A stretch of 64,000 nt of DNA from an uncultured Clostridia bacterium (lineage in GTDB: Bacteria > Bacillota > Clostridia > Oscillospirales > Ruminococcaceae): positions 1-64,000 of the forward strand of contig CAMMMX010000010.1 of the NCBI GenBank assembly GCA_946498095.1, in the 5' to 3' direction. Of this stretch, positions 27,773 through 37,001 are shown one piece after another. A program made the position numbers and the translations under genes. The notes beneath the pieces were generated by a model. The model saw only the letters and a list, made by a program, of their open reading frames with translations. It was not told the origin of the DNA and ran no database searches. Every line of letters starts with the position of its first letter. The stretch's first letter is position 1.

Positions 27773-28546
27773 TCAGACATATTTCCAGACCGTCAGACGT
27801 ATCCGGCCCTTTTTGTTTTCGTCGCCAACAGCGTGAAGGATGTATTTCCCATAGCCGGAAATGGAAATCACATCGCCTTCCTTCAGACGCGTGTCCGTCT
27901 TTCCTTGCGAAAGGTGGTTGACCAGAACACGGCCTTCACGCACCAGCGCCGCGCCGTTTTCCCTGCTTTTCCGCGTCAGAGAGCTGACCAAGCTGTCCAG
28001 CCGCAGGGAAGCCTCCGTCAGAGGGATTTCCTCAAACTTTTGGCAGGCGATCATCCGCTCCTCGATAGACGGCTCATACAACGTAACGCCGACACGACCG
28101 ACTTTGCTGAGGTTCTCCTGTACGACCTGCCGCACACTGTCCAGCAGATAAAAGTTCGCTTGTCCGGCGTCAATGACAATATCGCCTACCGCCTCGCGCT
28201 TGATGCGAAGCGCCATAAGCGCCCCCAGCACATCGCGGTGCCCAAGCGTATATTCCTTTTTATACCGGATGCCGAGGCAGGAGATCGGAAAATCGCTGTC
28301 TGGATCCGGTTCCATCCAATCAGGGAAGAAGCCCAGCATCCGCCTGACGCCTGATTCTGGCCCCGAAAAAGCGTAAACGCAATCCGGATGCCGCCGCGCC
28401 TCCAGCCACATCCGGGCGACCGCCTGCTGATGTTCATCCAAAAAGGCGGTAAACCTAGGCGCGTTACGTTGCGCACATGCCCGCGACAAGTCCTCCAAAC
28501 GCGCTGTCAACAGCACATCCGAACTGTAAGCGTCCTGTGTATCCAT
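27773..28546 (-). CDS. ylmH: YlmH-type S4 RNA-binding protein
   Basis: 257 residues; a C-terminal S4 domain (RLDSLVSSLTRKSRENGAALVREGRVLVNHLSQGKTDTRLKEGD) follows an N-terminal region with a YlmH-type fold (FSGPESGVRRMLGFFPDW; LGHRDVLGALMALRIKREAVGDI). Members act on the ribosome in quality control and are encoded next to sepF. It starts at the base after the sepF stop and lacks its own visible ribosome site, suggesting translational coupling. Confidence 0.9.
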   Translation of the reverse strand: MDTQDAYSSDVLLTARLEDLSRACAQRNAPRFTAFLDEHQQAVARMWLEARRHPDCVYAFSGPESGVRRMLGFFPDWMEPDPDSDFPISCLGIRYKKEYTLGHRDVLGALMALRIKREAVGDIVIDAGQANFYLLDSVRQVVQENLSKVGRVGVTLYEPSIEERMIACQKFEEIPLTEASLRLDSLVSSLTRKSRENGAALVREGRVLVNHLSQGKTDTRLKEGDVISISGYGKYILHAVGDENKKGRIRLTVWKYV

Positions 28547-28990
28547 TTAGAAAAAGACGCCGTTGTTTTCCAGTTCGTCGAGCAAGTCGCCCATAATGTT
28601 GACATTATAAGGCGTGATGATAAAAGTACTATTTGCAACCCGTTTGATTTTACCATTGTTCGCGTAGGCGACACCGCCCAGGAAATCCAGCAGGCGCTTG
28701 GAGACGTCCTTATTGGTAGATTCCAGGTTGAGCACTACCGTCTTTTTCGCGTTGAGATGATCCGCAATCGCCTTGACATCGTCATACTGCTCTGGCTTTA
28801 CCAGGATGACCTGCAACTGTGCCGTCGCATGGATGTTGACGACCTTGTTCTTGGCGTCCGGGTTGTCGTCTTCGTAACGGCCTCTGTTCGCCGCCTGCTC
28901 GTCGTCGATGACATTCATATCGTCATCATACTCGTCATCGTACTCATCACCCGCACCCATCATATCTTTAAATTTCTCAAAAATGCTCAT
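28547..28990 (-). CDS. sepF: Cell division protein SepF
   Basis: FtsZ membrane anchor and Z-ring organiser, 147 residues. It opens with an amphipathic MSIFEKFKDMMG, then a very acidic linker (DEYDDEYDDDMNVIDDE), then the SepF core VVNIHATAQLQVILVKPEQYDDVKAIADHLNAKKTVVLNLE...DFLGGVAYANNGKIKRVANSTFIITP. Placement with yggS, ylmH and divIVA is the standard dcw-flanking cluster; FtsZ itself is not in this window. Confidence 0.95.
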   Translation of the reverse strand: MSIFEKFKDMMGAGDEYDDEYDDDMNVIDDEQAANRGRYEDDNPDAKNKVVNIHATAQLQVILVKPEQYDDVKAIADHLNAKKTVVLNLESTNKDVSKRLLDFLGGVAYANNGKIKRVANSTFIITPYNVNIMGDLLDELENNGVFF

Positions 28991-29029
28991 GTTTTTTCCT
29001 CCTCATGATTTTACTTATCGTATCCAGCG

Positions 29030-29758
29030 CTATCTGCCGTCCCGGGCGCCAAAAAGCACGGTGCCCAGGCGGATCAAAGTGGAACCATGGCGGATGGCGC
29101 TTTCATAATCCATCGACATTCCCATCGATAGGACGTCCATATGAATATTATGGATGTTTTTGCCCTTCATGTCAATAAATAAATTTTCCATTTTTGCAAG
29201 GTAGCGCTCCGCATCCTCCTTTGGGGGGATACACATCAGTCCCCGTACCGAGATCCGGTCCATCTGGGATACTTCGCACAACGCTTCGTACAGCATGTCG
29301 TCATAAAATCCGCTCTTGCTGTCTTCCCTGCCAATATTGACCTGCAAGAGCACCGGCAGGCACGGGATGTCCTTTTTCAGCGCCTGCCTGCTGATTTCCC
29401 TAGCCAACGCAACGGACGAGACCGACTCGATACAGTCCACTTTATCGATGATGTATTTGACCTTATTGCTTTGCAGATGTCCGATAAAGTGCTTCTCACA
29501 GGGCAGGTATTCGTCGTTTTTGCTGAGGAATTCCTGCACCCGGTTTTCACCGATCAAATCAATACCACAGCGCAACGCCTCATTCACCCGCTTTGCTTCG
29601 ACCGTCTTGGTTACTGCCATGATACGGATATCGTCGTGCTCCCGTCCACAGCAGGCCTTGGCTTCTTCTACGCGATCCAGCACCGACTTCAGGCGCTCGT
29701 CGAACGGCTTTTGCTGCATCGGCGGCCATTCATTTTCTTGTGACAGGTTTTTGGTCAT
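29030..29758 (-). CDS. YggS/PLPBP pyridoxal-phosphate homeostasis protein
   Basis: A 242-residue alanine-racemase-fold protein binding PLP without known catalysis. IMAVTKTVEAKRVNEAL holds the PLP Lys; LIGENRVQEFLSK, HFIGHLQSNKVKYI, VNIGREDSKSGF, RGLMCIPP and LSMGMSMDYESAIRHGSTLIRLGTVLFG are family signatures. ATG 29758 has AAAGGA 6 bases upstream and overlaps the HlyD-like gene by 29 bases. Known as ylmE in Bacillus. Confidence 0.93.
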   Translation of the reverse strand: MTKNLSQENEWPPMQQKPFDERLKSVLDRVEEAKACCGREHDDIRIMAVTKTVEAKRVNEALRCGIDLIGENRVQEFLSKNDEYLPCEKHFIGHLQSNKVKYIIDKVDCIESVSSVALAREISRQALKKDIPCLPVLLQVNIGREDSKSGFYDDMLYEALCEVSQMDRISVRGLMCIPPKEDAERYLAKMENLFIDMKGKNIHNIHMDVLSMGMSMDYESAIRHGSTLIRLGTVLFGARDGR

Positions 29759-30950
29759 ACAAATCCTTTCCCCTTACCACCACTTCGTCATACACGGCGA
29801 CATATGCATCGTCCTGTACAGCGCGAGACAAAACAAAAACGTCGTTCCGAAAGAGGATGTCCAGCTTCTTGAAAACGATCGTATCGTTTTCAATCACATA
29901 AACGCCGGCGACCTCGTCCTGATAACGGACAGCTTCTGCCGGAATACGGATCCCCTGATAGGCGGCGTTTGACATGACAATCTGCGCGGTGCGCAGCTGT
30001 GAGACCTCTTCGTTCATCCGGTCGCAGCTGATGATCACAATCGCATCGGAGGAGCCCTCCGGTACGCGAATTTCGGATATGGTCGCCTGCATCTTGTCCC
30101 GCACGCCGGAAATCGTAAGGTCTATTTCGTCATTGACCGCATAATATGCCAGATCGTCCTGTGGGACGACCGCCGCAATTTGGTACCTAAAGTCGGTCAC
30201 GACTTTTCCCACATACTGCTTATCTTGCGGCAAACTGGGCTTTTGTACAATTTCCTGCAATTGCTGTACGGTAATGTCCGCCAAACTATCCGTGGTCAGC
30301 GTACCCTCATAGCCGTCGGTCTGATCCACATAATAACCGGATTCCGAAGCGGTAACCTGCTTGGGGCTGAGCACGGCGTCGGAACCGAGCGAATCAATCT
30401 CCGCTTCCAGCTGTGCAATCGTATCCTGATACCCCGTCACTTTTTTCGTGACGACCTGTTTGTGCAGCAGCAGCTGATCCAGCTGCGCCTGAAGGCGCTG
30501 CGCTTCTTCCAAATCACCGCTGTGGACGGCGGCGCTGACATCGAAAAATTTCTCCGACACGGAAGTGTTAAGCGAGTCCAGGTGGGTATTTTCTGCGGAA
30601 TCGGCGCTTTGCGCCTGCGTCAAAAGTGAAATCTGCTCCCTGCACTGCTCAATGCGGTTATATTTGTCCGCTGTTTCCTCCGAATCGAAAACATAGGCGA
30701 TGCAGGCGCCTTTGATTACCTTGCTCCCATTTGGGTACAGGGACTCGACAACTCCTGCGGGGCTTTCCTGTAAAAGGGTTTCTTCCCGGAAAAAGACGCC
30801 GTCGAAACGCACCTCGTCCTCGATTTGATAGGACATCGCTACCTCCGTTTTGTAGGGGTTGTATATGTATTGGTAGACCTGGTAGCCGATGTTTACAAGC
30901 AGAAGCAGCGAGAGCAACGCAAGTAGCACTTTGACCGCCTTGGAATTCAT
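29730..30950 (-). CDS. HlyD-like membrane-anchored adaptor protein
   Basis: 406 residues: an N-terminal membrane anchor (about 6-28), a short beta segment EVRFDGVFFREETLL, a coiled-coil hairpin (about 90-180) and C-terminal beta-barrel repeats (ISEIRVPEGSSDAIVIIS; QGIRIPAEAVRYQDEVAGVYVIENDTIVFKKLDIL). This is the outline of periplasmic adaptor subunits. No ABC or RND partner is adjacent; instead it is wedged between hfq and yggS of the division cluster and overlaps yggS. A role in division or envelope spanning is possible but unproven. Confidence 0.75.
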   Translation of the reverse strand: MNSKAVKVLLALLSLLLLVNIGYQVYQYIYNPYKTEVAMSYQIEDEVRFDGVFFREETLLQESPAGVVESLYPNGSKVIKGACIAYVFDSEETADKYNRIEQCREQISLLTQAQSADSAENTHLDSLNTSVSEKFFDVSAAVHSGDLEEAQRLQAQLDQLLLHKQVVTKKVTGYQDTIAQLEAEIDSLGSDAVLSPKQVTASESGYYVDQTDGYEGTLTTDSLADITVQQLQEIVQKPSLPQDKQYVGKVVTDFRYQIAAVVPQDDLAYYAVNDEIDLTISGVRDKMQATISEIRVPEGSSDAIVIISCDRMNEEVSQLRTAQIVMSNAAYQGIRIPAEAVRYQDEVAGVYVIENDTIVFKKLDILFRNDVFVLSRAVQDDAYVAVYDEVVVRGKDLYDQKPVTRK

Positions 30951-30965
30951 GCCGCTCCTCCCTGC

Positions 30966-31208
30966 TTAGTCCTCCGTTTTTTCCAAGCTGTCCAGAATGG
31001 AAATCGGCCGGAAAGGGATTACGGTGGAAATGGCATGCTTATATACCAGGTTCTGCTTGCCATCTGTGTCCAGAATGACGATATACGAATCAAAGCCCTT
31101 TACCACGCCTCTAAACTGAAAGCCGTTGGTCAGATATATGGTAACAGGAATCTTTTCTTTACGCACCTGGTTCAGAAAGACATCCTGCAAATTCAAATTC
31201 TTTAACAT
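30966..31208 (-). CDS. hfq: RNA chaperone Hfq
   Basis: 80-residue Sm-like protein. Sm1 motif [25 protein letters not shown] and Sm2 [15 protein letters not shown] contain the Q-x-x-x-x-G and Y/F-K-H residues of the RNA-binding ring. The miaA-hfq order is conserved from Firmicutes to enterobacteria. It lies 60 bases after miaA and 15 before the HlyD-like gene. Confidence 0.96.
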   Translation of the reverse strand: MLKNLNLQDVFLNQVRKEKIPVTIYLTNGFQFRGVVKGFDSYIVILDTDGKQNLVYKHAISTVIPFRPISILDSLEKTED

Positions 31209-31268
31209 ATCTTCTCCTCCTGATATTTCATTGTCGGTTTCAACTTATTTACCGATTTTATCATTATA

Positions 31269-32222
31269 TCATAAGATTGCGGACTTTTCTATGATTTCCA
31301 TAGATTTTTTTTTTATTTTTTTTAGGCTGCCTTCCCGGTCGACGTCTATCCAGGAAATACGACTATCCCGCTGGAACCAGGTCATCTGCCGTTTGGCATA
31401 GCGGCGCGTTTCCCTTTTGAGCGTTTCCACCGCTTGAGCAAGGGTGCAGGTTCCGTTGAAATAGCCCTTCAGCTCTTTATAGCCGATCGCTTGGGCGGAG
31501 GTTTGCAGATCTTCGCGTTTGAGAAAGCGCCGTGCTTCCTCTTCCAGCCCCGCTTCCATCATTTGGTCGACGCGGGCGTCGATGCGTGCGTACAGTGCCT
31601 GCCTATCCTGAAAACGCAGCCCCAGCATGCAAAGCCGGTAAGGGGACGGGGTCCGGCGGCTTTCTGCTTTGCATTGCGCAATCGTTTTGCCAGTCGCTTC
31701 ATACACCTCCAGCGCGCGGACAATGCGCTTGATATTGTTGGGGTGCAGCTGTGACGCTGTCAATGGGTCGACCTTCCGCAAAGCCTCCAGGACAGCCTCG
31801 TTCCCTTTTTCCCTCGCCAATGCAAGGTACCTCTCACGTGTTGCCGGATCGGACACCTCCTCCTGAAAAGAGAGGTTATCCACCAGGGAGCTGACGTACA
31901 GGCCCGTCCCGCCTACGACAATGGGAAGCCTGCCGCGTGCATCAATCTGGCGAGCCAGCAGATGCGCCTGTTCAACGTACGCAGCTACACTGTAGCTCTC
32001 CGCCGGCTCCAGAAGGTCCATCATATGATGGGGGATCCCCTGCTGTTCCTGGACGGTTGGCTTTGCCGTCGCAATATCCATGCCCTTGTAAAGCTGCATG
32101 GAATCCGCGGATATGATCTCGCCGCCATAAGCCTTTGCCAGCTCAATCCCCAGCGCGGTTTTCCCTGACGCGGTCGGCCCGACGATGACGAGTAGAGGGA
32201 TCCCTTCCCGTTTTTCCGCCAA
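31269..32222 (-). CDS. miaA: tRNA dimethylallyltransferase
   Basis: Adds dimethylallyl to A37 of tRNAs, using an isoprenoid from the MEP pathway encoded at 16-19 kb; MiaB (37464) then thiomethylates it. 317 residues with P-loop VGPTASGKTALGIELA, ISADSMQLYKGMDIATAKPT, VGGTGLYVSSLV and RYAKRQMTWFQRDSRISWID. The last 20 residues are encoded across A8-T-A10 (31305-31323), giving KKIKKKS. Polymerase slippage there would change only the tail. Confidence 0.96.
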   Translation of the reverse strand: MAEKREGIPLLVIVGPTASGKTALGIELAKAYGGEIISADSMQLYKGMDIATAKPTVQEQQGIPHHMMDLLEPAESYSVAAYVEQAHLLARQIDARGRLPIVVGGTGLYVSSLVDNLSFQEEVSDPATRERYLALAREKGNEAVLEALRKVDPLTASQLHPNNIKRIVRALEVYEATGKTIAQCKAESRRTPSPYRLCMLGLRFQDRQALYARIDARVDQMMEAGLEEEARRFLKREDLQTSAQAIGYKELKGYFNGTCTLAQAVETLKRETRRYAKRQMTWFQRDSRISWIDVDREGSLKKIKKKSMEIIEKSAIL

Positions 32223-32243
32223 AAAGCATCCTCCTTTTACGTG

Positions 32244-34199
32244 TTACAGCGTCCTTTTGAACTGCTTTTCCAGCGCCTGACGGGTAATCGTCACCGTTAC
32301 CGGCCTCCCGTGGGGACAGTAGCGGATATCCTGCGATGCGTAAATCCGCTTGACAAGCTCGGTTAGTTCCACCAGATCGGTCGTATCGTTGGCCTTAATC
32401 GCCGCTTTGCAGGCGACGGTGTGGTACATTTCGTCGATGACATCAGGCGTGACGTTATTTTTGTGGTTTTTCAGGTTGCAGGCGATTTCCGTTATCACCT
32501 CGCTGGCATTGAAACGGTCCAGCAGCATGGGAACCTCGCGCACGATGACGGTGGAGTTGCCGTAATCCTCAATCAGAAACCCGAGCCTGCTCAGCGTATC
32601 CTGGCTGCGCAGCAGCGCGTCGTACTCATCATAGGCCAGAACCAATGTAAACGGCGAAAGAAGGATTTGCCGGTCGCCCTCCTCCCCGCGCTGCTTCAGC
32701 TGCTCAAAAATAATCCGTTCATGCGCTGCGTGCTTATCGATAAAGACCAGATCGTCGTTGATTTGCGCAATGATATAGGTCTTGAACGCCTCCCCGATGA
32801 TTTTGACGTTGGCATACGCCTGCGCAGGCTGTTGCTCGTCTGTGAGCGAATCGCCATCGCTGGACAGATACATCGCAGAAGTATCCGGTGTAGTGGCCGG
32901 CTTGGGCTGCGGCTGCTCTGACGCGCCGGAGGACGGCTCCGCTTTTGGCATGTCGGACAAAAAGGGCGTCTTTGCCGTCTCCATGGCTTTCTCCCCTGGA
33001 ACGCCTTTTTGAACATTCATGGACAAATCCACCGTTTCCGGCTTATGTGCAGCCGGGGGACGGGGCGAGGCTTGCTGTGCCTGTATCTGCCTTTCCAGAT
33101 GGGTCTGCGGCAACGGCAGCTGTTCGCCTTTGGTCAGCTCGGACGGGGGCGCGACCGGAATGAGCCGCCGGGCAGGCGCTGCCTGTAGATTCTCGATCTG
33201 CTTGACAGTATCCCGCTGGTACAGCGCGTCCTTGACGGCCAGGAAAACCGCGTTGTACACCTCCTTTTCGTCGGAAAAGCGTATCTCTATCTTTGCCGGA
33301 TGCACGTTGACGTCCACCGCGTCGGTACGCAATGCAATCCGGAGGACACAAACCGGGAATTTGCCTGTCATCACACTGCCCCGGTAGGCCTCCTCCAGCG
33401 CAACCATCGCCGTCTTGGTACGGACAAAGCGCCCGTTGACGAAAAAAACCTGCAGATTACGGTTGGAGCGACAGAAAATCGGCTTGGAAACGTACCCATC
33501 AACCTGGATGTCGCCGACCGTATACCGTACTTCAATCAGGGAAGAGGCAACCTCCCGCCCCATGACCGCGTAGATTGCGGAAAGCAGCCTGCCGTCCCCC
33601 GCCGTACGGAACTCTGAGCGGCCGTCGCGGATGAACTGGAACGCAATCTGCGGATGGGACAGCGCAATCTTGTCGATGACGCCCGCCACCGCATTGCCCT
33701 CGGTGACATCCTTTTTAAGGAATTTCAGCCGCGCCGGCACATTATAAAACAGATCCCGCACCGTGATACTGGTCCCGTCGGGGCAGCCCGCCTGCTCATA
33801 AGCAGTTTCCTCCGACCCGTCGATGCAGTAACGCGTTCCAAAGTCATCTTCCCGCGTTTTTGTCAGCAGCTCGACACGGGATACCGCGCAAACGGACGCC
33901 AGCGCCTCCCCCCGGAAGCCGAGCGTTGCGATATGGTCCAGATCCTCACCGCTGCGCACTTTGCTTGTCGCGTGGCGCAGGAAGGCGCGCGGGACATCGT
34001 CGTAAGCGATACCGGATCCGTCGTCGGTGATACGCATAAACGTAATCCCTCCGCGGCGGATTTCTACTGTGATATGGGACGCGCCCGCATCGATGGCGTT
34101 CTCTACCAGCTCTTTGACCACACTGGCAGGCCGTTCAATGACTTCCCCTGCCGCAATCAGCTCCGCAACGTTTTTGTCTAGGACATTGATCCGTGCCAT
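32244..34199 (-). CDS. mutL: DNA mismatch repair protein MutL (endonuclease type)
   Basis: 651 residues from ATG 34199 (site AAAGGCGAAG). The N-terminal GHKL ATPase shows ELIAAGEVIERPASVVKELVENAIDAGA, DDGSGI and GFRGEALAS. A proline-rich linker (about 340-450) follows. The C-terminal domain has DKHAAHERIIFE, the metal-binding endonuclease motif of MutL proteins from bacteria lacking MutH, plus ACKAAIKAND and CPHGRPV. It should nick the daughter strand. Confidence 0.96.
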   Translation of the reverse strand: MARINVLDKNVAELIAAGEVIERPASVVKELVENAIDAGASHITVEIRRGGITFMRITDDGSGIAYDDVPRAFLRHATSKVRSGEDLDHIATLGFRGEALASVCAVSRVELLTKTREDDFGTRYCIDGSEETAYEQAGCPDGTSITVRDLFYNVPARLKFLKKDVTEGNAVAGVIDKIALSHPQIAFQFIRDGRSEFRTAGDGRLLSAIYAVMGREVASSLIEVRYTVGDIQVDGYVSKPIFCRSNRNLQVFFVNGRFVRTKTAMVALEEAYRGSVMTGKFPVCVLRIALRTDAVDVNVHPAKIEIRFSDEKEVYNAVFLAVKDALYQRDTVKQIENLQAAPARRLIPVAPPSELTKGEQLPLPQTHLERQIQAQQASPRPPAAHKPETVDLSMNVQKGVPGEKAMETAKTPFLSDMPKAEPSSGASEQPQPKPATTPDTSAMYLSSDGDSLTDEQQPAQAYANVKIIGEAFKTYIIAQINDDLVFIDKHAAHERIIFEQLKQRGEEGDRQILLSPFTLVLAYDEYDALLRSQDTLSRLGFLIEDYGNSTVIVREVPMLLDRFNASEVITEIACNLKNHKNNVTPDVIDEMYHTVACKAAIKANDTTDLVELTELVKRIYASQDIRYCPHGRPVTVTITRQALEKQFKRTL

Positions 34200-34311
34200 A
34201 TCTTCGCCTTTCCGCACCGCATGGGTGCATTTTGTGTTTGAAAAAACTTTCGCTCCCCAATAGATAGCACAGGCCGGAAGGCGCTGCCTCCCGGCCCGGC
34301 GGCCATTTCTA

Positions 34312-36921
34312 CTACAGCAGCTTTGTCAAATCGTGGACCAGGTTCATGCAGTCCATCGGGGACATGCTGTTGATGTCTACTTGTTCCAGCCGATGGATAA
34401 TTTCTTCGTGGTTCAAATTTCCAAAGCTCACCTGGGACGCCGGCTCCGCCGGTTTTTCCCGCGGGCTCAGCTGACCTCCCTGCTGCTCCAGTTGCCTGAG
34501 AATTTCTGCGGCCCGGTGGGTCACCTTCTGCGGGACGCCCGCCAGCCGTGCTACCTCGATCCCGTAGCTCTCATCTGCTGCGCCTTTGACGATTTTCCGG
34601 AGGAATATAATATCCTCCCCACGCCGTTTCACCGCGACGGAGAAGTTGTTGACGCCCTTGAGCTCGTCCTCCAGGCAGGTCAGCTCATGGTAATGCGTCG
34701 CGAACAAGGTCTTGCAGCCTAAGGAACGCGTATTGACAATATGCTCCACCACTGCTTTTGCAATGCTCATTCCGTCAAAGGTGGAGGTGCCGCGTCCGAT
34801 CTCGTCGAGTATGACCAGACTGTTCGGCGTTGCGTTTTTTAAAATATCGGCTACCTCGGTCATTTCCAGCATAAAGGTGGACTGTCCTGCTGCCAGGTCG
34901 TCCGACGCCCCGACGCGGGTGAAGATCTTGTCCACAATCCCTATTGTTGCACTGCTCGCCGGGACAAAACTGCCGATTTGCGCCATAATGGTAATAATCG
35001 CGACCTGCCGCATATATGTCGACTTACCCGACATATTCGGCCCGGTAATGATGGACAGGCGGCTCTCCGACGTATCCAGATAGGTATCGTTGGGGACGAA
35101 AACGTCGTCTCGCAGCATCTTTTCCACAACGGGATGCCTGCCGTTTTTGATTTCTATCGTACCTTTGGCGGTGATATGGGGCTTGCAGTAGTTGTTCTGG
35201 AGGGCAACGTTGGCAAACGAGGCCAATACGTCCAGCGCGGCGACCGCCTGGGAGGTTTTGATGATCCCGTCGTATTTGTCGGCGATAAAGCGGCGCACCT
35301 CAGTAAACAGCTCGTATTCCAGCGACTGGATCCGGTCGCTCGCCGTCAGGATGCGGCCTTCCAGCTCTTTGAGTTCCTCGGTGATGTAACGCTCGCAGTT
35401 TGCCAGCGTCTGTTTGCGGATATAGGTATCCGGCACCAGCTCCAGGTTGGATTTGGTTACCTCGATGTAATAGCCGAAGACACGGTTATAGCCGATTTTC
35501 AGCCCCCGGATGCCGGTACGCTCCTTTTCCTGCGTTTCCATCTGCGCGATGACATCCTTACTACCGGTCAGCAGCGTACGGATCTCATCCAGCTGCTCGT
35601 TGTAGCCCGTCTTGATGATGCCGCCTTCCCTGACCTGGATCGGCGGATCGTCGACAATGGCGCGGTCAAGCAGCTCGCAGGCGTCCTCCAGCGTTTCCAA
35701 GTTGCGGCACAGCTCTTTGAGCATACCGGCGTTCAGCTGCTCCGTTACCTGTTTCAGCGGCGGGAGGCGGCGGAAAGTCTGACCGAGCGCCTTCAGCTCG
35801 CGGGGGTTCGCGCTCCCGTACATGACCCGCGTCATCAAGCGTTCCATATCATAGATACCGCCCAGTGCATCGGTGAGGCTGCCGAGCAAGATGGGGTTTT
35901 GGACCAGCTCTTCCACCGCGTTGAGGCGCTTGGTCAGCAGCGCGCAGTTGACCAGCGGCTGTTCGACATAGGTGCGCAGCAGCCGTTTCCCCATCGCGGT
36001 TTTCGTCTGGTCGAGCACCCACAGCAGACTCCCTTTTTTCTCCTTGCTGCGCATGGTCTCCACCAGCTCGAGGTTGCGTCGCGCCGTCAGATCCAGCGCC
36101 ATGAACTGCTCGCGCTCATAGACGTCTATGCCGGCAAAATGCACGTTGACCGCACGCTGCGTCTCGGCAATATACTGCAGCAGAATCCCCAGGCTAACGA
36201 CGCAGTCGGGCTTATCCGCAAGGTCGCAGTCAGACAGGCTTTGACAACCTGTCGCCCGCAGCACCACACCAGCCATTTTATCGCAATTGAGCTCCTCCTG
36301 CTTGACAACCTGCGTGATGCTGTGGAGCTTGTCCTTGATGTAATTGCACACCTCGGTATAAGCGAACATGCGCTCATTGAAAAGGATCTCCGAAGGCGTA
36401 TAACGGGAAAGGTCGGTAATCATCTCCGCGGAGAGGTTGCGGCATTTTTTCGCCAGCGTCGTCAGCGTGCCGGTGGAGACGTCGGCGGCGCTGAGGCTGT
36501 AGCCGTCGTCACTGATATAGAGCATGCAAAGGTAATTGTTGCGCGCCTCGTCGAGCATGCTGGATTCCGTCACCGTGCCGGGCGTGACGATACGCACCAC
36601 CTCGCGGGTAACAAGGCCCTTGCTCTGTGCCGGATCGCTGGTCTGCTCGCAGATGACGACGCGGTAGCCTTTATCAATCAGGCGCTTGATATAGACCTCG
36701 CTGCTGTGGTGCGGTACGCCGCACATCGGCGCGCGCTGTTCCAGGCCGCAGTCGCGCCCTGTCAGCGTCAGCTCAAGCTCCCGCGATACCGTCTGGGCGT
36801 CGTCGAAAAACATTTCGTAAAAATCACCCAAACGGTAAAAGACGATATCATCCTGGTATTGACGTTTGACCTCGAGGTACTGCTTCATCATCGGCGACAG
36901 CTTACTCTCATCGATCGTCAT
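34312..36921 (-). CDS. mutS: DNA mismatch recognition protein MutS
   Basis: 869-residue MutS1. FYEMF with the mismatch-wedging Phe is at about residues 30-34 (RLGDFYEMFFDDA). The connector and lever/clamp helices follow, then ABC-type ATPase ITGPNMSGKSTYMRQVA (Walker A), VILDEIGRGTSTFDG (Walker B) and TLFATHYHEL. The start 36921 (MTIDES) follows GGGAG. It lies upstream of mutL in one transcript; miaA and hfq continue the operon. Confidence 0.97.
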   Translation of the reverse strand: MTIDESKLSPMMKQYLEVKRQYQDDIVFYRLGDFYEMFFDDAQTVSRELELTLTGRDCGLEQRAPMCGVPHHSSEVYIKRLIDKGYRVVICEQTSDPAQSKGLVTREVVRIVTPGTVTESSMLDEARNNYLCMLYISDDGYSLSAADVSTGTLTTLAKKCRNLSAEMITDLSRYTPSEILFNERMFAYTEVCNYIKDKLHSITQVVKQEELNCDKMAGVVLRATGCQSLSDCDLADKPDCVVSLGILLQYIAETQRAVNVHFAGIDVYEREQFMALDLTARRNLELVETMRSKEKKGSLLWVLDQTKTAMGKRLLRTYVEQPLVNCALLTKRLNAVEELVQNPILLGSLTDALGGIYDMERLMTRVMYGSANPRELKALGQTFRRLPPLKQVTEQLNAGMLKELCRNLETLEDACELLDRAIVDDPPIQVREGGIIKTGYNEQLDEIRTLLTGSKDVIAQMETQEKERTGIRGLKIGYNRVFGYYIEVTKSNLELVPDTYIRKQTLANCERYITEELKELEGRILTASDRIQSLEYELFTEVRRFIADKYDGIIKTSQAVAALDVLASFANVALQNNYCKPHITAKGTIEIKNGRHPVVEKMLRDDVFVPNDTYLDTSESRLSIITGPNMSGKSTYMRQVAIITIMAQIGSFVPASSATIGIVDKIFTRVGASDDLAAGQSTFMLEMTEVADILKNATPNSLVILDEIGRGTSTFDGMSIAKAVVEHIVNTRSLGCKTLFATHYHELTCLEDELKGVNNFSVAVKRRGEDIIFLRKIVKGAADESYGIEVARLAGVPQKVTHRAAEILRQLEQQGGQLSPREKPAEPASQVSFGNLNHEEIIHRLEQVDINSMSPMDCMNLVHDLTKLL

Positions 36922-37001
36922 CTCACGCACTCCCATCCTGGTTGTCTTCTTGCCCTGTCCCCGGCCCTTGTCCAAAGAAGTTTATCCCGCGCAGCGCCGT
37001 C

